A DNA stretch of 5,000 nt from Sulfurimonas sp. GTDB taxonomy: Bacteria; Campylobacterota; Campylobacteria; Campylobacterales; Sulfurimonadaceae. Numbering within the stretch: position 1 is the first letter of the stretch; every line of letters starts with the position of its first letter. The stretch lies in the NCBI GenBank assembly GCA_015487435.1, contig WFPU01000063.1, positions 1 through 5,000 of the forward strand. The letters are read 5' to 3'. This document shows, one piece after another, positions 1-5,000 of this stretch. Below the pieces are notes generated by a model. It had not been told where the DNA came from and ran no database searches. It saw only the letters and a program-made list of their open reading frames with translations. Position numbers and translations under genes: made by a program.

Positions 1-2
1 AT

Positions 3-215
3 ATGCCTGGTATCGTACTACGCTCAGATGATAATTTTGATGCAGCTTACAGACGTTTCAAGAAGCAAGTTGACCGTAACTTAATCGTTACAGAAGCTCG
101 TGCTCGCCGTTTCCACGAAACGGAAACTGAAAAACGTAAGAAATTCAAAATAGCTTCTCGTAAGAAAATGCTTAAACGTCTTTATATGATGAGACGTTAC
201 GAATCACGCCTATAA
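3..215 (+). CDS. rpsU: 30S ribosomal protein S21
   Basis: A complete 70-residue reading frame from ATG to TAA encodes small-subunit ribosomal protein S21, which binds the 30S platform near the 3' end of 16S rRNA and assists initiation. The protein is very basic. It shows the family landmarks in order: an N-terminal MPGIVLR segment, the central FDAAYRRFKKQVDRN helix (about residues 13-26), then an Arg/Lys-rich tail ending KKMLKRLYMMRRYESRL. The length and the RRYESRL ending match the Campylobacterota S21 form. Only two bases precede the ATG, so the ribosome binding site and promoter lie outside the window. Many arginines use CGT or CGC, as expected for a highly expressed gene in an AT-rich genome. 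It is convergent with dgt and is followed directly by an intrinsic terminator. Confidence 0.97.
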   Translation: MPGIVLRSDDNFDAAYRRFKKQVDRNLIVTEARARRFHETETEKRKKFKIASRKKMLKRLYMMRRYESRL

Positions 216-219
216 GACT

Positions 220-256
220 TAGCCTCTTTACGAGGTTATATCTTTTATATTTTTAC
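220..256 (+). terminator. Intrinsic terminator of rpsU
   Basis: Five bases after the rpsU stop codon is an inverted repeat, TAGCCTC (220-226) and GAGGTTA (232-238), separated by a TTTAC loop. It makes a 7-bp stem with one G-T pair. A T-rich stretch follows (239-254, including TCTTTT and TATTTTT). This is the standard arrangement of a Rho-independent terminator on the + strand. Read on the - strand the same hairpin has no T tract after it, so it is probably not an efficient terminator for the convergent dgt. No separate clear hairpin for dgt is seen in the 68-bp gap. Confidence 0.75.
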
Positions 257-283
257 TAAAACACTTTAGCTCTATAAAAAACT

Positions 284-1381
284 CTAAATTTTCCCATACA
301 TTTCATTATAAAACTTTAATGCATATCTATCGCTCATACTTGCTATATAATCAGCAATGACACGATGTTTGTTTCTTCTACTTAATTGTGCATAATAAAA
401 TTTAGGAAGCATTTTTTCCTCTTCCGTCAAACCATTATATATACCAACAACAGCTTGTTTTCCAGAGTACATCTTTCTAACTATTTTTTTATGTTGGTAC
501 ATTTTCTCAAAAAGAAGTTTTTTAAGTTTTTTAATCTTTGTCTCAAGCTCTGATGCAAAACCTACAGGAATCTCTGTTTTGGCATCAAAGGTAGCACTAA
601 ATATTTGTGAGTTATCTATTTTATCTTTTGAGAAGTCTAAAAGTGAATAAACAAGATGATTTATAAGATGTGAGCTAAAACGATAACGAAACATCTCCTC
701 CTCTTCACAAAATATTCCCTCATCTTCAACTTTTTGTAATATCTCTCTTGCTAATTCACTCTCTTTTAAATCATCAAAACTAATCAAACCAGAGTTTACA
801 CCATCATCAATGTCGTGACTCATATATGCTATCTCATCAGCACGATCAACCACCATCGCTTCTATAGATGGATGAGTATCAAGATTAAATTGTTCATGGA
901 TAATATCTGGTAAAAAGCTTTTTTTGTATGGGTATGAGTGTTTTAAAATTCCTTCTAACGTTGCAAATGTTAGATTCAAACCATGAAAATTATTATATCT
1001 TTTCTCTAAAGATGAAACTACTCTAAAGCTTTGAAAGTTATGCTCAAAGCCATTGGTAAATCCATCATTTTTTAAACATAGATCTAGCGAGTCTCCACCA
1101 ATATGACCAAAAGGAGTATGTCCTAAATCATGAGAGAGCGCTATCGCTTCAGCTAAAGATTCATTCAGACCTAGGTGTGAAGTAATAGAGCGAGCAATTT
1201 GTGAAACCTCAATAGAATGAGTTAAGCGTGTACGAAAAAAATCACCATCATGATTTAAAAAAACTTGTGTTTTATACTCTAGTTTTCTAAAGCTTCCAGA
1301 GTGGATAACTCTATCTCTATCACGAGCATATGGGTTACGAAAATCTTTATCTATTTTATGGAATCTATCACTTGCTTGCAT
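284..1381 (-). CDS. dgt: HD-domain deoxynucleoside triphosphate triphosphohydrolase (dGTPase family)
   Basis: This 365-residue cytosolic protein belongs to the Dgt/SAMHD1-like HD superfamily, which hydrolyses dNTPs to deoxynucleoside plus triphosphate and so limits dNTP pools. Metal-ligand motifs are all present: H55 in RLTHSIEV, H84-D85 in SHDLGHTPFGH, and D182 in DRADEIAY. H114 in GFEHNFQS fits the family's catalytic histidine. Near the N terminus, DRDRVIHSGSFRKLEYKTQV (21-40) is the usual family opening, and DYIASMSDRYA (344-354) is the conserved C-terminal segment. Length is normal and nothing looks broken. The ATG lies 5 bp after the PhnA-family stop codon. No good Shine-Dalgarno is visible (the upstream sequence is AAAAAGTCGTAGTTGTT), so translational coupling is likely. 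Preference for dGTP over other dNTPs cannot be told from sequence; many relatives are broad and dNTP-activated. Confidence 0.94.
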   Translation of the reverse strand: MQASDRFHKIDKDFRNPYARDRDRVIHSGSFRKLEYKTQVFLNHDGDFFRTRLTHSIEVSQIARSITSHLGLNESLAEAIALSHDLGHTPFGHIGGDSLDLCLKNDGFTNGFEHNFQSFRVVSSLEKRYNNFHGLNLTFATLEGILKHSYPYKKSFLPDIIHEQFNLDTHPSIEAMVVDRADEIAYMSHDIDDGVNSGLISFDDLKESELAREILQKVEDEGIFCEEEEMFRYRFSSHLINHLVYSLLDFSKDKIDNSQIFSATFDAKTEIPVGFASELETKIKKLKKLLFEKMYQHKKIVRKMYSGKQAVVGIYNGLTEEEKMLPKFYYAQLSRRNKHRVIADYIASMSDRYALKFYNEMYGKI

Positions 1382-1386
1382 AACAA

Positions 1387-1902
1387 CTACGACTTTTTAA
1401 GATATTTTGTAAGGATGTGAATTTTTACACCATTAACACGACCTTCGATATGTTCACTATCTCCATGAACTAAACCAATGTTCCTAACAGCAGTACCACG
1501 TTTAGCAGTAAAACCAGTCCCTTTAACATCTAAATCTTTTGTAATCACTACAGTATCTCCAGCAGCAAGTGTTACACCATTAGAATCTTTATAAACTAGT
1601 TTTTCATCATTGCTAATTGCTGCTTTTGCCCACTCTTTTTCGTTATCTTCTAAGTACATTATATCGAGTAAATCTTGACGCCCTAATGAGTTTAAGAGCC
1701 TGTATGTTAAAACTTTTACAGCTGGATTTTCACTCCACATCGAATCATTTAAGCAGTTAAAATGTTTCTCATCTAATTCTTCACTCTCAATTTGAGTTTT
1801 ACAATTACAACACAAAACTACATATCCCTCTTGATTAGCACCACTTATTAAAAAGTCACTTGTATTCTCGTCATTTTCACACAGTTCACATAGATTACTC
1901 AT
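1387..1902 (-). CDS. PhnA/YjdM-family zinc-ribbon protein
   Basis: This 171-residue protein has the PhnA two-part layout. An N-terminal zinc ribbon has a CxxC at C5/C8 and a second cluster at C31/C32/C34. The middle segment FNCLNDSMWSENPAVKVLTYR (about 48-68) is typical of the long PhnA form. The C-terminal PhnA domain (about 103-171) contains NGVTLAAGDTVVITKDLDVKG and ends HILTKYLKKS. The name comes from the E. coli phosphonate literature, but the family is not the phosphonoacetate hydrolase and has no established function; no phosphonate genes are nearby. I chose the ATG at 1902 because the protein then begins MSNLCELCE like its relatives. The longer frame opens at a TTG (1932) and adds ten residues without family similarity. 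A GGGG sits 9 nt before the ATG as a weak ribosome-binding site. It follows the cyclase gene by 41 bp and precedes dgt by 5 bp. Confidence 0.9.
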   Translation of the reverse strand: MSNLCELCENDENTSDFLISGANQEGYVVLCCNCKTQIESEELDEKHFNCLNDSMWSENPAVKVLTYRLLNSLGRQDLLDIMYLEDNEKEWAKAAISNDEKLVYKDSNGVTLAAGDTVVITKDLDVKGTGFTAKRGTAVRNIGLVHGDSEHIEGRVNGVKIHILTKYLKKS

Positions 1903-1932
1903 ATTATTGCCCCATATCTTATTATTAATCAA

Positions 1933-1938
1933 ATTATA
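1933..1938 (-). promoter_or_regulatory. Possible -10 box of an internal promoter for the PhnA-family gene and dgt
   Basis: On the - strand, the gap between the cyclase stop codon and the ATG at 1902 contains a perfect TATAAT, preceded by AATTAGC. Transcription would begin about 7 nt downstream (near 1926), giving a leader of roughly 24 nt. No consensus -35 hexamer is seen about 17 bp upstream, but Campylobacterota sigma-70 promoters often lack one and rely on AT-rich upstream DNA, which is present. In DNA this AT-rich a chance match is quite possible, although its place in the largest gap between thyX and dgt supports it. Confidence 0.4.
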
Positions 1939-1943
1939 GCTAA

Positions 1944-3107
1944 TTAAGCTTTTATTACTTTATTTCTTCCAAGTTCTTTAGCCTTGTAAAGGGCATTATC
2001 AGCTCTTTTCATAACGGCAAAAGGGTCTTTGTCTTTTGAGCTGTTTTGAACAAGTCCGGCAGATATATTTATATATATTATTTTAGATTTTTTTTTATTC
2101 CTAACAACAAAACCACTTGTTTCAATGTTTTGTCTCAAAATGTCCACATGTCCAAAACATTCATTTATCTCTTTAGCTGGAAATAAAATGGTAAACTCTT
2201 CCCCACCATATCTATAAGCTTTTCCTCCACCGCTAACATTTAAAAGTTTTGAAGCTACCATCTTTAAAACCTCATCACCAGTATCGTGTCCGTAAGTATC
2301 GTTGAATTTTTTAAAATGATCTATATCAACCATAGCAAGAGAGTATTTTCTCCCTAGTTTTGCCATATCTTCAATAAGCGCTCGTCTTCCAGGCATTGAT
2401 GTTAATTCATCATAAAAGGCGAGTCTGTAGGTCTCTCTTATTAAAAGTGTTAACACAATCATATCTATTGCTAAAAATGCCATATCCATAAAATACGGTG
2501 TTTTTAAAAAATAAAATCCACTAATATATGCAATTAAGATTATTAAAAAAGTTCCATTATAGATTAAATATCTATTAAAAAGAACTAAGGCTGACATTAT
2601 AAATAGAACAAATAAAAAAACAGCTATAGATATATCTTTGAGCGGATAAAAAGATGCATTAAAAATTTTTAGATTTAATAAATTTTGTACTACTTCATTT
2701 GGATAATAAAGTAATAAGAGTACTAAGCCTATTTCAAAAGCAACAAAAATAACTTTGAAAACACCCCAAATAGAAAATAATCCTCTCTCTTTTAATACTA
2801 AAAATATTAGAAGATGGATAGGGTATATAATACAAGAATAATGAAAAAGCTTAGTTGCCATACTTGGACTAAGTATCTCAAATCCTATATAGATTAAGAC
2901 AAGAGGGGCAACGATAAAAATAAATTTATTTCTATTAAAATGCCAAGATATCCATAAAATTATAATGGATAACATATAAAAAAGATATGGAGATATGAAA
3001 AATAAGAAAGATGGCAGCTTATCACTATAAAATGCAGATAATGCAAAAACCATAAATATAAAAAATGGTATAGCTATATTTATACTTATGAGTTTTAAAG
3101 AGTTCAT
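1944..3107 (-). CDS. Membrane-bound GGDEF diguanylate cyclase
   Basis: This 387-residue inner-membrane protein probably makes the second messenger c-di-GMP from two GTP. Residues 1-223 are highly hydrophobic, with about seven or eight predicted membrane spans (roughly 6-27, 33-55, 61-79, 85-105, 114-135, 158-178, 184-202, 208-224); no named sensor domain is recognised. The GGDEF domain follows directly (about 228-387): DELTSMPGRR (233-242), VDIDHFKKFND with metal ligand D261, YGHDTGDEVL, then the signature YGGEEF with GGEEF at 301-305, and DNALYKAKELGRN near the end. The catalytic motif is intact, so activity is expected. The inhibitory I-site (RxxD, six to nine residues before GGEEF) reads SGGG, so product feedback is probably absent. 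No EAL or HD-GYP domain is attached. The start codon lies 14 bp after the lipoprotein stop and has no clear Shine-Dalgarno. What the membrane part senses is unknown. Confidence 0.93.
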   Translation of the reverse strand: MNSLKLISINIAIPFFIFMVFALSAFYSDKLPSFLFFISPYLFYMLSIIILWISWHFNRNKFIFIVAPLVLIYIGFEILSPSMATKLFHYSCIIYPIHLLIFLVLKERGLFSIWGVFKVIFVAFEIGLVLLLLYYPNEVVQNLLNLKIFNASFYPLKDISIAVFLFVLFIMSALVLFNRYLIYNGTFLIILIAYISGFYFLKTPYFMDMAFLAIDMIVLTLLIRETYRLAFYDELTSMPGRRALIEDMAKLGRKYSLAMVDIDHFKKFNDTYGHDTGDEVLKMVASKLLNVSGGGKAYRYGGEEFTILFPAKEINECFGHVDILRQNIETSGFVVRNKKKSKIIYINISAGLVQNSSKDKDPFAVMKRADNALYKAKELGRNKVIKA

Positions 3108-3121
3108 ATTAAACTATTGTT

Positions 3122-3337
3122 TCATTTTTTGTCAAATTTAAGATCTTCTTTTTGAGTATCGGAAGTTTTTTCTTTATTATCAAATGCTTCTTGAGCTTCT
3201 TTTTCACTATAACTTTTACACTCTTTAGGCATATCCCCATGTTGGGATGCAATTTTTTCACAAATTACTGCATTAAATTCAAAATGTGAACACCCACTAA
3301 ACAATAAACCAATTATCAAAATATATTTATACATCAT
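3122..3337 (-). CDS. Small predicted lipoprotein of unknown function
   Basis: This 71-residue protein has a type II signal peptide: MMYKY, a hydrophobic core ILIIGLLFSG, and a lipobox LFSGC with the lipidated cysteine at position 16. The mature part would be about 56 residues and anchored in the cell envelope. It contains two more cysteines (C26, C40) that could form a disulfide in the periplasm, and a charged Lys/Glu/Asp-rich, probably disordered tail (about 45-71). The family is not recognised. Phe at -3 of the lipobox is less common than Leu but tolerated. Two adjacent ATGs (3337 and 3334) could start it. The gene is squeezed between thyX (3-bp gap) and the cyclase gene (14-bp gap), which supports it being real and cotranscribed. 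Reading-frame length alone would not prove it; the lipobox and spacing are the main evidence. Confidence 0.78.
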   Translation of the reverse strand: MMYKYILIIGLLFSGCSHFEFNAVICEKIASQHGDMPKECKSYSEKEAQEAFDNKEKTSDTQKEDLKFDKK

Positions 3338-3340
3338 TAC

Positions 3341-4165
3341 TTACTTTTTTATTATTAAATCAAGATACTTTTTTGGAGTAACTTTTATCATCTCTTGTGC
3401 CAACCATCTTATTTGAAAAAATGCCGCACCACTATCACGAAGTGTAAAGTAGTTTTTTAAACTTCTAAGATTAAAAGTTACAACCATATCTACTTTTACA
3501 TTATCAGAGATTATATGCTTAAAAGCATCTCCAACATTTCTCTTTTTTTTGCCATTTTGAAGAGCATCAAAAAGCCCTTGAGAATCATTTTTAAATTCAT
3601 CAACCAAATTTAATGAACTTTTTGCAACACTGATTTCATAAAAATTTTCTTGAGTTTTTTTTTGATAAGTCAACTTATCAAACATAGCCCCAATCTCTAT
3701 ACGGTTATAGTCTTCATTTGAAGTTACAAACATATCAAAGCCTAAAACTTTTTGTATAAAAAACTCTTTATCGCCTAGTGAGGCAACATATGCATTAATA
3801 ACACCACTCATTGTGTAGCGCGTACTTCTAACACTTATAGCTTGAATACGATGACGGGCATGCTCTTGTAATACAGCGCGAGAAGTTCCACGGATTAAAA
3901 AGGATAGATTTGCGTGTTCTAAAATAGAGTGATGGAAATATGTCCATGCAAGATTATCTAAAAGTTCTGAGTTTTCTATGTTATTTATCTCATTACACAT
4001 ATTTTCATCTGGCATCTGAGTTTCAATATTTTTTATAACTTCATTTTCACTAGCAGAGAAACTATCATAACATGTTCTAGCTGCTGATTCTGCTACGCCT
4101 ATACCCGTGTCTTGAATTAAGACAACTTCTGGTTTGCTATATTCGATACCATATATATTTTCCAT
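3341..4165 (-). CDS. thyX: FAD-dependent thymidylate synthase ThyX
   Basis: ThyX methylates dUMP to dTMP in the cytosol, using methylenetetrahydrofolate, FAD and NADPH; it replaces ThyA in many Campylobacterota. The signature RHRX7S is exact: R104-H105-R106 through S114, within ARHRIQAISVRSTRYTM. HHSILEHANLSF (78-89) matches the FAD-binding HxxxxEH segment. NLRSLKNYFTLRDSG (232-246) carries the conserved Arg (R243) that binds substrate. As in the H. pylori enzyme, the usual DSHAQWE stretch after this Arg is not kept. At 274 residues it is longer than typical family members (about 205-250). The extra length is mostly between the RHR motif and the C-terminal block, roughly residues 125-215. That stretch contains a low-complexity lysine patch, and two A-tracts encode KK (169-170) and KKK (206-208). 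The ATG has GGA 8 nt upstream. The 47-bp gap from pldA may hold a promoter. Confidence 0.95.
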   Translation of the reverse strand: MENIYGIEYSKPEVVLIQDTGIGVAESAARTCYDSFSASENEVIKNIETQMPDENMCNEINNIENSELLDNLAWTYFHHSILEHANLSFLIRGTSRAVLQEHARHRIQAISVRSTRYTMSGVINAYVASLGDKEFFIQKVLGFDMFVTSNEDYNRIEIGAMFDKLTYQKKTQENFYEISVAKSSLNLVDEFKNDSQGLFDALQNGKKKRNVGDAFKHIISDNVKVDMVVTFNLRSLKNYFTLRDSGAAFFQIRWLAQEMIKVTPKKYLDLIIKK

Positions 4166-4190
4166 ATTTTAATCCATTAAAAATTTACTC

Positions 4191-4211
4191 ATTTTACTAT
4201 GTTAAGTTATA
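4191..4211 (-). promoter_or_regulatory. Weak candidate promoter region for thyX
   Basis: The 48 bases between the pldA stop and the thyX ATG contain two five-of-six matches to TATAAT on the - strand: TATAAC (4206-4211) and TAAAAT (4191-4196). Neither has a convincing -35, and no terminator hairpin is seen after pldA, so read-through from pldA is an equally good explanation. Listed because this is the only plausible local promoter site for the thyX-to-dgt gene group. Confidence 0.2.
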
Positions 4212-4213
4212 AA

Positions 4214-5000
4214 CTATCTTGAAATACTAAAACCAATACCTATTTTACTAAACCTTTGGCTATAGTCTATTAGACTTTCGCCATATCCATCAAAAGCTTT
4301 TACATAAAAAAATAAGTCGTCTCTTAAAGGTACTGGATGTGTGTAATTTATTTCAAATGCACTATGACCTTTAAAAGATGGTCTGAATTTAGCTTTAAAT
4401 AGATGTTTTTCATATGGTAATACAAATATAACATGACCGTAACCTAAGTAATCTAATAAATCTTCATTATGACGCAAGTAGTTTTTTGGAGCATACCATA
4501 GTTTTAAATTAATAAAGACAAAATCAAGTTGAAAATAAAAATCGCTGTAAAGATAGTTCCATGAGCGCTCGTATATACCGCCCAATCCATTTGATTCGTG
4601 AGCAAAACCTGCTTTGATAGCACGAATACCATATTTTTTTTCATTAAACTTAATAGGCATAGTAATAAAAAATTCTGGGTTATAATTTGTTTCTCTAAAA
4701 TATGCAGAGGTGGCATAAAATTGCCAAAATGATTTTTGTGTATATGCAACTGTATAAATTTCATCTAGATTAAACAAATTTGAGACTATGTCATATTTTA
4801 TACTTACTTGAAACTCTACCTCAGTTTGTAAAGGTGGGTTGTCATAATTATGATCGATAATTTTAATATAATTATTATCAGATCTATAAGATAAGGGTAA
4901 GAAATAATTTGCTTTATATGGACTTACATTGTAGCTCGAATTAACATATTTTCTTATAGTAGCTTGTGTTTCATTATTTTCATTTAAAAAGATATTGTTG
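4214..5000 (-). CDS. pldA: Outer-membrane phospholipase A (OMPLA), 5' end outside the window
   Basis: The visible part is 262 codons of a beta-barrel outer-membrane phospholipase that hydrolyses acyl chains of phospholipids misplaced in the outer leaflet. The catalytic triad is readable: His (codon 4598-4600) and Ser (4592-4594) in GFAHESNG, and Asn (4556-4558) in ERSWNYLY. The 12-residue Ser-to-Asn spacing equals S144-N156 of E. coli PldA. The strand YTQKSFWQFYATSAYFRETN and the upstream segment SPYKANYFLPLSYR are also typical of the family. The barrel ends GIGFSISR. A TTG at 4777 could be called as a start, but translating on to the edge gives 74 further sense codons with no stop and no ATG, and they include OMPLA-like sequence. 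The real start and signal peptide are therefore beyond position 5000. Calcium-dependent dimerisation is usual for the family and is not testable here. Confidence 0.94.
   Translation of the reverse strand, partial: NNIFLNENNETQATIRKYVNSSYNVSPYKANYFLPLSYRSDNNYIKIIDHNYDNPPLQTEVEFQVSIKYDIVSNLFNLDEIYTVAYTQKSFWQFYATSAYFRETNYNPEFFITMPIKFNEKKYGIRAIKAGFAHESNGLGGIYERSWNYLYSDFYFQLDFVFINLKLWYAPKNYLRHNEDLLDYLGYGHVIFVLPYEKHLFKAKFRPSFKGHSAFEINYTHPVPLRDDLFFYVKAFDGYGESLIDYSQRFSKIGIGFSISR

Noticed and set aside
256..269. Small inverted repeat CTAAA-ACAC-TTTAG as a terminator for dgt
   Set aside because: The stem is only five AT-rich base pairs and no T tract follows it on the - strand, so it is not credible as a terminator.
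284..1381. Antiviral dNTP-depleting defence role for the dGTPase-family gene
   Set aside because: Some dGTPases act in phage defence, but this one has ordinary length and motifs, sits among housekeeping genes next to rpsU, and shows no mobile-element or defence-gene context.
1387..1902. Phosphonate degradation function for the PhnA-family gene
   Set aside because: The family's link to phosphonate hydrolysis is a naming confusion and no C-P lyase or phosphonate transport genes are visible in the window.
1903..1932. N-terminal extension of the PhnA-family protein from a TTG at 1932
   Set aside because: The start would be a TTG without a ribosome-binding site, it adds ten residues foreign to the family, and it would overlap the region just downstream of the candidate TATAAT. 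The ATG at 1902 gives the normal MSNLCELCE beginning.
4206..4216. Inverted repeat AGTT-ATA-AACT just after the pldA stop codon as a terminator
   Set aside because: A four-pair AT-rich stem with a three-base loop and no immediate T tract; too weak to call.
4504..4764. An 86-residue - strand reading frame in another frame of the pldA region
   Set aside because: It lies wholly within pldA, whose own frame carries the OMPLA catalytic motifs; the alternative translation resembles no family and has no separate start signals.

Overview
The window looks like chromosomal DNA from a Campylobacterota (epsilonproteobacterial) organism, most like a free-living Sulfurimonas/Arcobacter-type genome. The evidence is strong AT bias, very short intergenic gaps, and the protein sequences themselves: an S21 protein of the 70-residue Campylobacterota form, a ThyX with an H. 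pylori-like active-site segment, and an OMPLA-type outer-membrane phospholipase. The genus is an inference; the broad placement is fairly secure.

Layout. On the + strand, rpsU (3-215) occupies the left edge and is followed by an intrinsic terminator (about 220-256). Everything else lies on the - strand and faces rpsU. In transcription order this is: a 5'-truncated pldA running off the right edge (5000 to 4214), thyX (4165-3341), a small predicted lipoprotein (3337-3122), a multi-membrane-span diguanylate cyclase (3107-1944), a PhnA/YjdM-family zinc-ribbon protein (1902-1387) and an HD-domain dNTP triphosphohydrolase, dgt (1381-284). Gaps are 47, 3, 14, 41 and 5 nt, so the last five genes, and perhaps pldA, could be one transcription unit. 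A perfect TATAAT ahead of the PhnA-family gene suggests an additional internal promoter for the last two genes. No stretch over 300 bases lacks a gene.

Functional reading. Two genes handle deoxynucleotides: ThyX makes dTMP, and the Dgt-type enzyme hydrolyses dNTPs. Between them sit an envelope lipoprotein, a c-di-GMP synthase with no visible product-inhibition site, and a PhnA-family protein of unknown role. A common pathway is not evident; the set could simply be a compact housekeeping operon.

Two gene boundaries need care. The PhnA-family reading frame can be opened at a TTG at 1932, but the ATG at 1902 is clearly the better start. The pldA frame has a TTG at 4777 that could be mistaken for a start, but it stays open, with OMPLA-like sequence, to the window edge. 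I found no mobile element, CRISPR array, tRNA or rRNA, and no convincing new system.
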